Positions 8,402-16,786 of a stretch of 64,000 nucleotides of DNA are shown piece by piece; position 1 is the first letter of the stretch; every line of letters begins with the position of its first letter. Under the pieces are notes generated by a model, which saw nothing but the letters and a program-made list of their open reading frames with translations, did not search any database and had not been told where the DNA came from. The stretch covers positions 77,429 to 141,428 of the forward strand of contig JBDRUT010000003.1 of NCBI GenBank assembly GCA_039801465.1, written 5' to 3'. The DNA is from JAOABV01 sp039801465 (GTDB lineage Bacteria > Hydrothermota > Tepidihabitantia > Tepidihabitantales > CAIPLT01). The position numbers and the translations under genes were made by a program.

Positions 8402-9109
8402 ATGGAATATAGTTTAAAAGCAGAAGAAAGAAATGCAGTTGGAACCTCAGCAAGCAAAAAATTGAGACGCGAAGGACTGGTGCCTGGTGTCATCTATGGT
8501 CATCATGAGAATCCGTTAAGTATCTTTGTTTCGGAACGAGAATTTTCTGCATTATTAGATAAAATCAAAGGACATAGTCCGATTATTAATTTAGAAGTCG
8601 GCGACACTACAATAAAGGTGATTTTGAAATCTTTACAAAGAGAGCCAATTTCAAAAAAACTCTTGTCGGTCGATTTTCAGCGAATACACGCTAAAGAAAA
8701 AGTTACATTAAAAATCCCGGTGATATTAAAAGGAAGTCCGATTGGTGTTAAAATGGGTGGAATTTTAGACCATCCGCTACGGGCAATTCCCGTAAAATGC
8801 GAAATTGAAAAAGTTCCAGAACATATTGAAATTGATATCAGCGGATTGAAATTGGGTCATTCGGTCCATATATCGGATTTAAAGATTGAAGGCGTTGAGT
8901 TTATGTTACCACCGGATACACCGATAGTTTCAGTCTTAACACCACGAAAACTGGTTGAAGAAGCAGTCGCCGTAACCGAGGAAGTTAAAGAACCTGAAGT
9001 AATTACCGAAAAGAAAAAAGAAGAAGCTGAGACCGCAGAAGCTGAAACTGGTGCTAAAAAGAAAACAACGGGTGAATCTGCTAAAGCAACAACAGAACCT
9101 AAAAAATAA
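8402..9109 (+). CDS. rplY: 50S ribosomal protein L25, CTC/TL5 form
   Basis: 235 residues from ATG 8402, which follows CGGAGGCAAAT. The N-terminal L25 barrel (about 1-90, starting YSLKAEERNAVGTSASKKLRREG and split by GVIYG) binds 5S rRNA. A C-terminal TL5-type beta domain (about 95-185) and an acidic-basic E/K/A/T-rich tail (about 190-235) make it the long CTC form. The next gene, pth, begins 4 bases after the stop; rplY-pth is a common pairing. Confidence 0.95.
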   Translation: MEYSLKAEERNAVGTSASKKLRREGLVPGVIYGHHENPLSIFVSEREFSALLDKIKGHSPIINLEVGDTTIKVILKSLQREPISKKLLSVDFQRIHAKEKVTLKIPVILKGSPIGVKMGGILDHPLRAIPVKCEIEKVPEHIEIDISGLKLGHSVHISDLKIEGVEFMLPPDTPIVSVLTPRKLVEEAVAVTEEVKEPEVITEKKKEEAETAEAETGAKKKTTGESAKATTEPKK

Positions 9110-9113
9110 TAAA

Positions 9114-9692
9114 TTGATTGTTTTTGGTTTAGGAAACCCAGGTCGAAAATACAAAGAAACTCGGCATAATGTTGGTTTTATGGTCCTCGACCGTCTGGCT
9201 AAAAGATATGCTCTGCATTTCTCGGATTACTCAGATTATCACTACGCTCAAACTAAACTTAATCAGCCCCAATTGGTTCTAATAAAACCAATGCTTTATA
9301 TGAATAATTCAGGAATTGTTATTTACAAATACCTACAGAAACACAATGATAGTTTTTGTGTCGTTTGCGATGATTTAGCGTTACCCTTAGGAAGAATTAG
9401 AATTCGTAAAAGAGGTAGTGATGGTGGCCATAAAGGTTTGGCTTCAATTATTCATTATTTACAGACTACTAATTTCCCTAGGATTCGGGTTGGTATTGGT
9501 AAACCAATCGATATGACCGCAACCGAATATGTGCTAACTAAATTCTCCGCCCAGGAAAAATTAACACTTGATAAAGTATTAGAAGGGACTTGTGATGCCA
9601 TTGAAATGATGGAAACCAAAGGTATTGAATCTGCAATGAATAAATATAATCCGATGGTCTTTAACCAAAGCAATTTTGGTTATCTAATTTAG
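9114..9692 (+). CDS. pth: Peptidyl-tRNA hydrolase
   Basis: 192 residues from TTG 9114. Recycles peptidyl-tRNA by cleaving the ester bond. The start of the family is exact here: IVFGLGNPGRKYKETRHNVGF holds the catalytic His and its neighbours (quoted to residue 20 or so), MLYMNNSG carries a tRNA-contacting Asn, and DDLALPLGRIRIRKRGSDGG plus HKGL form the conserved core. The reading frame stays open upstream to GTG 9051, inside rplY, but those residues are not family-like. TTG four bases after the rplY stop suggests coupled translation. Confidence 0.93.
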   Translation: MIVFGLGNPGRKYKETRHNVGFMVLDRLAKRYALHFSDYSDYHYAQTKLNQPQLVLIKPMLYMNNSGIVIYKYLQKHNDSFCVVCDDLALPLGRIRIRKRGSDGGHKGLASIIHYLQTTNFPRIRVGIGKPIDMTATEYVLTKFSAQEKLTLDKVLEGTCDAIEMMETKGIESAMNKYNPMVFNQSNFGYLI

Positions 9693-9728
9693 ATTTGTTC
9701 AGATGAAAAGTTTTGGGAAATTCTGATA

Positions 9729-10790
9729 ATGTTAAAAATTGGTCTGGTCGGATTGCCTAATGTTGGCAAATCTTCGTTCTTTAATCTGTTAACTCATGCA
9801 CAGGCACGGGTTGATTTATATCCTTTTACGACTATCGAAAAAAATGTTGGCATTGTAACGGTTCCGGATGAAAGATTAAAAATCATTAGCGAAATCTTAA
9901 AGCCTCCTAAGGTTACGCCCGCGACCATAGAGTTTATCGACATTGCTGGTTTAGTAAAAGGAGCACATCAAGGCGAAGGTCTGGGAAATAAGTTTTTATC
10001 CCATATTCGGGAAGTTAATCTGATATTACATATCATCCGGAATTTTGAAGATGAAACCATCCCTCATATTTATAACACAATCGACCCAATGCGAGATTTA
10101 GAAATTGTTGAAAGTGAGTTAGCTTTAGCGGATTTAGAAATTATTAATAGACAAATTGAGAAACAAAGAAAGGAATTGCACACTGCAGAAGATAAACATC
10201 GGCTCAGTGTTTTGGAATATCTAAAAAACAATCTCATCAAAGAATTTTCCTCAATTAAATTAGAACCATCTGATTATGAACTAGTAAAAGACCTAAATCT
10301 CTTTGCATTAAAACCAGTAATCTATGCCTTAAATTGCTCTGATAAAACTAAGATCGATTTGACTTCCTTTCCTTTATTAAATAATAAGAATGTTTATCTA
10401 TTCTCAGTAACTTTAGAACAAGCGTTAGAAGATTTTAGCGAACCTGAGAAAATCGAGATGAGACAGGGTCTTGGTCTGTCAGCACAAGGCATTGATGGAA
10501 TTGTTGAAGAGTGTTTTAAACAACTTGATTTAATTCGTTTTTATACTATCAAAGGTGAAGAGAGTAGGGCATGGGCAATTAAACGAGGAACTAACATTGT
10601 CGACGCTGCAGCAAAAATTCATTCTGATATGGCAGAAGGTTTTATCAAAGCCGAAGTATTACAATTTAATGATTTAGTAACCGCAGGTAGTTTTGCTAAA
10701 GCCAAAGAATTAGGCAAAGTGCTGGTTGAAGGTAAAAATTATATTGTGAAAGACGGGGATATCATATTAATTAAATTTGTATCACATTAG
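9729..10790 (+). CDS. ychF: Obg-family P-loop ATPase/GTPase YchF
   Basis: 353 residues. YchF (OLA1 family) is a ribosome-associated nucleotide hydrolase, ATP-preferring in characterised members. G1 is GLPNVGKSSFFN (6-17), the switch region has the invariant YPFTTIEKNVG and DIAGLVKGAHQGEGLGNKFL, and the G4-like NCSDK replaces NKxD. A coiled-coil insertion (about 125-170) and a C-terminal TGS domain (about 270-352) follow. The gene sits in a run of translation genes. Confidence 0.95.
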   Translation: MLKIGLVGLPNVGKSSFFNLLTHAQARVDLYPFTTIEKNVGIVTVPDERLKIISEILKPPKVTPATIEFIDIAGLVKGAHQGEGLGNKFLSHIREVNLILHIIRNFEDETIPHIYNTIDPMRDLEIVESELALADLEIINRQIEKQRKELHTAEDKHRLSVLEYLKNNLIKEFSSIKLEPSDYELVKDLNLFALKPVIYALNCSDKTKIDLTSFPLLNNKNVYLFSVTLEQALEDFSEPEKIEMRQGLGLSAQGIDGIVEECFKQLDLIRFYTIKGEESRAWAIKRGTNIVDAAAKIHSDMAEGFIKAEVLQFNDLVTAGSFAKAKELGKVLVEGKNYIVKDGDIILIKFVSH

Positions 10791-10957
10791 ATTGCCAAGC
10801 ACTATTATGAAAAGACAAAGCTCACAACAATTTTTGGGGGATTACTTTAGTCCCATTACTAACCTAAGAATAAAATTAAAAGAAGAAAAAAATAGACAAA
10901 TTTTAGTATCAAAACTACACTTTTCATGGAGTTTTGTAATTTTATTATGGAGGCAAC

Positions 10958-11245
10958 ATGGAAAGAAAATATGAAGCAGTATTTATTATTTCCTCAAAAC
11001 TCTCGGATGAGGAATTAAATAACCTTAAAGACGAGTTAAGAAATATTATCGCCCATCAACAAGATGTTAAAATTTTGGAAACTACTTCACAGCAGCGGAA
11101 TTTTGCATATCCGATAAGAAAAGAAACCAAAGGAACATATCTGACAATTCGTTTTACTGCACCGCCAACAGTAATCGCGCAGATTAAAGAAATAATTAAA
11201 CATCGCGAAGACATATTGAGAACCGCATTTATCAAAAAGGAATAA
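10958..11245 (+). CDS. rpsF: 30S ribosomal protein S6
   Basis: 95 residues with the S6 ferredoxin-like fold: KYEAVFIIS first strand, RRNFAYPI-like RNFAYPIRKETKGTYLTIRF central strands and the C-terminal REDILRTAFIKKE. ATG 10958 follows TGGAGG at good spacing. S6 binds helix 22-23 of 16S rRNA with S18. In most bacteria rpsF is followed by ssb, rpsR and rplI; here only ssb follows. Confidence 0.95.
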   Translation: MERKYEAVFIISSKLSDEELNNLKDELRNIIAHQQDVKILETTSQQRNFAYPIRKETKGTYLTIRFTAPPTVIAQIKEIIKHREDILRTAFIKKE

Positions 11246-11383
11246 TCTAATGGTAGATTTACTATTTTCTAACATTGAGTTGTGCTTAAAATTACTTTTA
11301 TAAAATGGAGTGTCTAATGGTAAATTTATATTCTAAGAGGACTTACAAAAATTTTAATTGAAATCTTAGAAAAGGAGAACTTT

Positions 11384-11815
11384 ATGGCAGATTTAAGATT
11401 AGGTTCGTTAAATTATGTTGTTATAATGGGACGTGCAGTTCGAGAACCAGAATTAAAATACACACCCAAAGGTAATCCGATTTGTAATTTTTCGATTGCG
11501 GTTAACCGACGCTATCAAGACAAAGAAACTCAAGAATGGAAAGACGATACTAGTTTCTTTAATATTCGCGCCTTTGGCAAATGGGCGGAAATGTGTAATG
11601 ACCGACTTAAAAAAGGCAGTTCTGTGCTCATTGAAGGTAGGTTGAACAGTCGAACCTGGACTGACCAAAATGGCAATAAACAAAGACGAGTCGAAATTAT
11701 CGCCAATCGTGTCCAAATTTTAGATAAATTGGGCAGCGAACCAGAACCCTTGCCGGAAAATGATATTGATGAGGAGAACATTCCTCAAGAAAACATCGAC
11801 GACTTACCATTTTAA
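11384..11815 (+). CDS. ssb: Single-stranded DNA-binding protein
   Basis: 143 residues. An OB fold (about 8-112: NYVVIMGRAVREPELKYTP, FNIRAFGKWAEMC, GSSVLIEGRL) is followed by a short acidic linker and the DDLPF C-terminal tip that recruits repair and replication partners. AAAGGAG lies before the ATG at 11384. Downstream synteny breaks: a sugar-modification cluster follows instead of rpsR-rplI. Confidence 0.95.
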   Translation: MADLRLGSLNYVVIMGRAVREPELKYTPKGNPICNFSIAVNRRYQDKETQEWKDDTSFFNIRAFGKWAEMCNDRLKKGSSVLIEGRLNSRTWTDQNGNKQRRVEIIANRVQILDKLGSEPEPLPENDIDEENIPQENIDDLPF

Positions 11816-11984
11816 ATATCGAATTTATTCCTAAATATCGCAAACTTTAACCCTGCTTCTTACTTTTCTACTTTTCCTAGTCAATTTATTGACAAGTATG
11901 ACTCGGTTATTTATAATACACTTTATTTATACGAATTTATAAGTTTTAAGAGACATAACAAATGAAAAACAACAAGAGGTAAAC

Positions 11985-13571
11985 ATGATGAAGACAAAAA
12001 GTATTGGAATCGGCGTGATCGGGATTGGATATTGGGGGAAAAATATTCTGCGTAATCTTTATGAATTAGGAGTCGTAAGTAAAGCATGTGACGCAGATCT
12101 TAAAACTATTGAGGAACGGAAAAAAGAGTTTCCGAATCTGGAATATACTGAAAATGTCGAGGTAATACTCAATGATAATAAAATCACTGCGGTTGCAATT
12201 GCAACGCCTTCAGCAACTCATTACCAGCTAGTTAAAAAAGCCCTTAATGCGGGTAAAGATGTCTTTGTTGAGAAACCGCTGGCATTGAACTTTAATCATG
12301 GAAAGGAATTGGTTGATTTAGCAAAAAAGAAAAACAAGATTCTAATGGTCGGACATATACTGCAATACCATCCTGCAGTTATTAAATTAAAAGAGTTAAT
12401 TGACCAAGGTGTATTAGGTAAAATCCAATATATCTATTCAAATAGACTTAATATCGGTAAATTACGGATTGAAGAGAATATATTGTGGAGTTTTGCTCCT
12501 CATGACATTTCAATTATTCTAATGCTGATTGGAAGTGAACCAATAAAAATTAGTTGCTTTGGTGAAGGCTATCTTAATAAAGATATCTTTGATGTTACTT
12601 TAACAACATTAGAATTTGATAATGACATTAAATCTCATATTTTTGTTAGTTGGCTCCATCCTTTTAAGGAACAAAAGTTAGTGGTGGTTGGTTCAAAAGC
12701 AATGGCGGTGTTCGATGATTTAACAAAAGAGAAATTGTTTGTTTATCCGCATAAGATTGAATGGACAAAAGGTAAAATTCCTGTAGCACATAAAGCCGAA
12801 TATTATTGTGTTAACTTTGAGTATAAAGAACCGCTAAAAGAAGAGATGAAACATTTTATTGAATGTTTGTCAAAACGGTCGAATCCTAAAACCGATGGAG
12901 AAGAAGGTCTGTCGGTATTAAAAGTTTTAGAACATGCCGAAAAGTCTTTGAAAGACCGAGGTCAAATACTGTCAATGTGGGAAGATAAAAAATATTTTGT
13001 ACATCCCAGTGCTTTAATCGATAATAATGTCGAAATTGGGGAAGGCACGAAGATTTGGCATTTTTCTCATATTTTATCCGGGACTAAAATTGGCAAGAAT
13101 TGTGTAATTGGCCAGAATGTTATGATTGGACCTGATGTGAAAATTGGCAATAAATGTAAAATTCAGAATAATGTTTCTATCTATAAGGCGGTGACTTTAG
13201 AAGACGAAGTGTTTTGCGGTCCGAGTTGTGTGTTTACCAATGTTTATAATCCACGAGCATTTGTTGAGCGCAAAGATGAATTTTTACCGACCTTGGTTAA
13301 AAAAGGCGCTTCGATCGGTGCAAATGCAACAATCGTTTGCGGTAATACCATTGGTAAATATGCATTTGTTGGTGCCGGTGCAGTTGTAAAAAAAGATGTG
13401 CCAGATTATGCTTTAGTCGTCGGTGTCCCGGCACGACAAATTGGCTGGGTCTGCAAATGTGGTGTGCCATTAAAAAATTTTGATAAAAATAAAAAAACAA
13501 CGTGTAAAAATTGTGGTAGTCAATATTCCTTAAAAAAGGATACACTTGTTATCATAAAAGAAACCCTATGA
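11985..13571 (+). CDS. Fused nucleotide-sugar oxidoreductase / N-acetyltransferase with C-terminal zinc ribbon
   Basis: 528 residues with three parts. Residues 1-325 are a Gfo/Idh/MocA oxidoreductase with the Rossmann loop GVIGIGYWGKN and the active-site EKPLAL, as in WbpB/WlbA. Residues 335-490 are a left-handed beta-helix acetyltransferase with hexapeptide repeats (IGEGTKIW, IGKNCVIGQNVMIG, GASIGANATIVCG, VVGVPARQIGW), as in WbpD/WlbB. Residues 490-525 add a zinc-ribbon pair, CKCG and CKNCG. WbpB and WbpD are separate enzymes of UDP-2,3-diacetamido-hexuronic acid synthesis; here they are one chain, next to a WbpE-like aminotransferase. AGAGGT precedes the start; ATG 11988 is equally possible. 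Confidence 0.9.
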   Translation: MMKTKSIGIGVIGIGYWGKNILRNLYELGVVSKACDADLKTIEERKKEFPNLEYTENVEVILNDNKITAVAIATPSATHYQLVKKALNAGKDVFVEKPLALNFNHGKELVDLAKKKNKILMVGHILQYHPAVIKLKELIDQGVLGKIQYIYSNRLNIGKLRIEENILWSFAPHDISIILMLIGSEPIKISCFGEGYLNKDIFDVTLTTLEFDNDIKSHIFVSWLHPFKEQKLVVVGSKAMAVFDDLTKEKLFVYPHKIEWTKGKIPVAHKAEYYCVNFEYKEPLKEEMKHFIECLSKRSNPKTDGEEGLSVLKVLEHAEKSLKDRGQILSMWEDKKYFVHPSALIDNNVEIGEGTKIWHFSHILSGTKIGKNCVIGQNVMIGPDVKIGNKCKIQNNVSIYKAVTLEDEVFCGPSCVFTNVYNPRAFVERKDEFLPTLVKKGASIGANATIVCGNTIGKYAFVGAGAVVKKDVPDYALVVGVPARQIGWVCKCGVPLKNFDKNKKTTCKNCGSQYSLKKDTLVIIKETL

Positions 13572-13607
13572 TAAATTCAGATTTTTTTAAATTTTTAATG
13601 GAACTCT

Positions 13608-13724
13608 ATGGCTAATTGGGACTATTTTATAAATCGTGAGAAAGGTTCAGTTGCCAATTTGAATTTTTCTACAAGTGTTGAAGTTGAAAATACAATAGAA
13701 GATTTTGCCAAGGAGATACTATGA
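13608..13724 (+). CDS. Possible small ORF or gene remnant, 38 codons
   Basis: ATG 13608 opens a 38-codon frame with a plausible acidic amphipathic C-terminus (VEVENTIEDFAKEIL). Its TGA overlaps the ATG of the next gene as ATGA. A second tiny frame of 15 codons (13568-13615) overlaps the stop of the preceding gene and the start of this one in the same way. No family is recognised and the ribosome site is weak. It may be a translated coupling peptide, a frameshifted remnant, or chance. Confidence 0.25.
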   Translation: MANWDYFINREKGSVANLNFSTSVEVENTIEDFAKEIL

Positions 13725-14863
13725 AACAGATTCCAATGTTGGATTTAAAGTTAGAATATAACTACATGAAAAATGAAATCGATTCTGCAATTGCTAATTG
13801 TCTTGAACATCAACAATGGATTTTAGGGCCGGAAGTAAAAGAACTGGAAAAAAAACTTTGTCAATATCTGGGAGTAAAATATTGTATTGGAGTTTCTTCT
13901 GGTACTGAAGCCTTAGTTATTTCTTTAAGGGCATTAGCAATAAAACTTAAGGGACAAGAATATTTTAATCCTAAAGACGAAATTATTACTACACCATTTA
14001 CTTTTACCGCAACTGGTGATGCGATTCTGCGAGTAAGGGCAAAACCAGTATTTGTCGATGTCGATAAAGATAATTATAATCTTGACGCAAGAAAAGTCAG
14101 AAAGTATATTGAAAAACACAATAAAGTAGTCGGAATCATACCGGTTCATCTGTATGGACAGGCTTGCAATATGGATGAGATTATGGCAATCGCTAATGAA
14201 TTTAATCTTTTTGTGGTTGAAGATGTTGCACAGGCATTCGGGGGTATGTGGAATAATAAAAAACTCGGCTCAATCGGAACCACTGGTGCGTTTAGTTTTT
14301 TTCCTTCAAAAAACTTGGGTAGTTACGGTGATGCAGGTATGGTTGCGACAAATGACGATGATTTGGCAGAAATCATCAGAATGCTGATGAAACATGGTGG
14401 AAAAGATAAGTATAATGTTGACCATATTGGCTATAATGCGCGATTGGATACATTACAGGCAGGTATTCTATTAGCAAAATTTAAGTTTATTGATGAATTT
14501 AATGAGAAAAGAAGAAGAATTGCCCAATTCTATAACGAAGCATTAAAGCGCCTGAAAGGAATAAAACTACCTGCTGAATTACCTGAAGCCTATCATGTTT
14601 ATCATCAATATACAATTAGGATATTAGATGGTAAAAGAGATGAATTGCAAAATTTCTTAAAAGAAAAAGGTATTGCGTCTATGGTCTATTATCCGGTGCC
14701 TTTACATCAGATGAAGGTGTTTGAAGGTAATATGAAAGTTGTTGGAAAACTAAAGGCTGCTGAGAGATTATGTCGTGAAGTTTTAAGCCTACCAATCGAG
14801 CCACTTTTTACTGAAGAAGATTTAAAAATCGTTGTTGATGCAATAAGAGAATTCTTTCAATAA
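13721..14863 (+). CDS. DegT/DnrJ/EryC1/StrS sugar aminotransferase (WbpE-like)
   Basis: 380 residues. PLP-dependent transfer of an amino group from glutamate to a keto-sugar nucleotide. Family marks are MLDLKLEY, GPEVKELEKKLCQYLGVKYCIGVSSGTEAL, the VVEDVAQAFGG segment with the PLP-facing Asp, and FFPSKNLGSYGDAGM with the Schiff-base Lys in SKNLG (about residue 193). Directly downstream of the oxidoreductase/acetyltransferase fusion, it would supply the 3-amino group that the fusion then acetylates. ATG 13721 has AAGGAGA upstream. Confidence 0.93.
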   Translation: MKQIPMLDLKLEYNYMKNEIDSAIANCLEHQQWILGPEVKELEKKLCQYLGVKYCIGVSSGTEALVISLRALAIKLKGQEYFNPKDEIITTPFTFTATGDAILRVRAKPVFVDVDKDNYNLDARKVRKYIEKHNKVVGIIPVHLYGQACNMDEIMAIANEFNLFVVEDVAQAFGGMWNNKKLGSIGTTGAFSFFPSKNLGSYGDAGMVATNDDDLAEIIRMLMKHGGKDKYNVDHIGYNARLDTLQAGILLAKFKFIDEFNEKRRRIAQFYNEALKRLKGIKLPAELPEAYHVYHQYTIRILDGKRDELQNFLKEKGIASMVYYPVPLHQMKVFEGNMKVVGKLKAAERLCREVLSLPIEPLFTEEDLKIVVDAIREFFQ

Positions 14864-14879
14864 TAAAAAGGAACTGACC

Positions 14880-15824
14880 ATGAAACAGTTAAGTGATATG
14901 AAAGTTTTAGTAACCGGTGGTGCTGGTTTTGTCGGTTCGAATTTGGTTGATGCTCTTGTTAATCGGAATGTGAAGACAATTGTACTTGATGACCTCTTTA
15001 CGGGTAAAATTGAAAATCTTCCTAAATCCGACTTGGTCGAATTTGTTAAAGGCAGTGTGTGCGATGAAGAACTGGTTAGAAAGTTAGTTAAAGAAGTCGA
15101 TTTGGTATTTCATCTTGCAGCAAGAAATATCATCGTCTCCACCAAGAATCCACGAGAAGATTTTAGTGTTAATATTGGTGGCACATTGAATATCTTGTTA
15201 GCCGCAAAAGAAAAAGGGATAAAGGTGGTTTACACTTCCTCAACCTCAATTTACGGAAATCCCCGTTATCTACCAATTAATGAGGACGATGCAATCAATC
15301 CGTTTACGCCTTATGCAACCAGCAAATTAGCTGGAGAAAACTATTGTTTTTCTTTTTACGAAACCTACGGACTGCCAACTGCAGTTGTAAGATATTCCAA
15401 TATCTATGGGGTAAAACAACGACCAGATAACCCTTATTGTGGTGTTGTGGCAAAGTTCTTTGATGCAGTAATGAGAGACCAACCACCAAGTATTCATGGT
15501 GATGGAGAGCAGACCCGAGATTTCACTTATGTTGATGATGCAGTTGAAGCCACAATCTTGGCTGCAAGTGAAAAGGCAAATGGTCAAATTTACAATGTTG
15601 GCACTGGTATTGAAACTTCGATTAACACCTTAGCGCAAAAAATCATTAAACTTTTTGGAAAGAATATTACACCTACTTACATTGATCGCAGAGATATTGA
15701 CAATATCCGACGCCGGGTAGTAAACATTGAGAAGATTCGAAAAGAATTGCGCTGGATACCAAAATTTTCACTGGATGATGGTTTGAAGAAAACGAAAGAA
15801 TGGATTATGGCAAAAAGGTCATAG
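14880..15824 (+). CDS. NAD-dependent nucleotide-sugar epimerase/dehydratase (GalE/WbpP-like)
   Basis: 314 residues of an extended short-chain dehydrogenase. The NAD loop GGAGFVGSNL is at about 13-22; the catalytic SSTSIYG Ser and YATSK Tyr/Lys follow, and RDFTYVDDAVEA and YNVGTG are typical of UDP-hexose 4-epimerases. The substrate is probably a UDP-sugar made for the same surface glycan as the neighbouring genes. It starts 16 bases after the aminotransferase stop, so an operon is likely. Confidence 0.9.
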   Translation: MKQLSDMKVLVTGGAGFVGSNLVDALVNRNVKTIVLDDLFTGKIENLPKSDLVEFVKGSVCDEELVRKLVKEVDLVFHLAARNIIVSTKNPREDFSVNIGGTLNILLAAKEKGIKVVYTSSTSIYGNPRYLPINEDDAINPFTPYATSKLAGENYCFSFYETYGLPTAVVRYSNIYGVKQRPDNPYCGVVAKFFDAVMRDQPPSIHGDGEQTRDFTYVDDAVEATILAASEKANGQIYNVGTGIETSINTLAQKIIKLFGKNITPTYIDRRDIDNIRRRVVNIEKIRKELRWIPKFSLDDGLKKTKEWIMAKRS

Positions 15825-15971
15825 TAAATTTGAAACTTCGGAAGTCATCTGTTTTTCGCATAATGCACAGAAGTTACTGAATATCCGTGTTATTTTTCTG
15901 TATCTTTACCAGAGTTTCGTAAGAGTTTAGAATCGATGAAAGTGTTAGGGAATTAAAATTCCACAGGTGTG

Positions 15972-16706
15972 ATGCAAGTTTTATCTGCGAATAATAAGAA
16001 GGTCTTAATTATTATTCCAGTCTGGAACGAAGAAAAAAAGATTGGCAGTGTAATTAGAGATTTAAAAAAAAGTTTAGATTATGACCTTTTAGTTATTGAT
16101 GATGGCTCAACCGACAATACAAGTAAAGAAGCAATTAATGCCGGAGCTCCGGTTGTTAAACACGAAAAAAATTTAGGTGTAGGCGCAGCACTTCGAACTG
16201 GAATTAAATATGGAAAAAAGAATGGCTATACTATCATTGTGCCAATCAATGGCACGGGCAAAACTAAAATTGAAGAGATACCTAGTCTGGTCGAACCGAT
16301 TATTAAAGAAAATTATGATTTTGTGCAAGGTTCTCGGTATCTTAAAGGTGGCGGCTGGGCTAATATGCCCAAACATCGTAAATTCGGGACCAAAGCATAT
16401 AGTTTCATCTTTTCAATTTTAGTTGGTAAAAAAATTACGGATGGTTCGAGTGGGATTCGAGCCTTTAAGACCTCAGTTATCTCGCATCCCAGAATTAATA
16501 TTAATCAAGATTGGCTCAACCGATACGAACTTGAACCTTACTTGTATTATAAAGCAGTAAGGCTCGGATTTAAGACTAAAGAAGTGCCAATTACAATTAA
16601 TTATCCTAGCCAAAAGAATGTTCCATATACAAAAATGCGACCATTAATTGGTTGGTGGAGTATCACTCGACCGATTATCTATTTGCGATTCGGGCTGAAA
16701 AATTAA
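15972..16706 (+). CDS. Family 2 glycosyltransferase with altered metal motif
   Basis: 244 residues with a GT-A fold: IIPVWNEEKKIGSVI, VIDDGSTDNTS, NLGVGAALRTGIKYG. The position where most members have DxDG reads VPINGTGKTKIEEIP, resembling the subset with a MAGNGK-type motif. SRYLKGGGW, GSSGIRAFK and the C-terminal RPIIYLRFGL segments are conserved in polyprenyl-sugar-type enzymes. No transmembrane helix. It probably adds a sugar to a lipid or glycan together with the membrane transferase downstream. ATG 15972 is preferred over GTG 15969. Confidence 0.85.
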   Translation: MQVLSANNKKVLIIIPVWNEEKKIGSVIRDLKKSLDYDLLVIDDGSTDNTSKEAINAGAPVVKHEKNLGVGAALRTGIKYGKKNGYTIIVPINGTGKTKIEEIPSLVEPIIKENYDFVQGSRYLKGGGWANMPKHRKFGTKAYSFIFSILVGKKITDGSSGIRAFKTSVISHPRININQDWLNRYELEPYLYYKAVRLGFKTKEVPITINYPSQKNVPYTKMRPLIGWWSITRPIIYLRFGLKN

Positions 16707-16786
16707 AAGGAACTTATAGTTTATTATGAAAGAGAAGATACCAAAATGCCATTGCAATCAATAATCTTTACTCTACTGAAGTTATC

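Noticed and set aside
10777..10974. 65-codon frame between ychF and rpsF
   Set aside because: Overlaps both genes, has no ribosome site and no family-like sequence.
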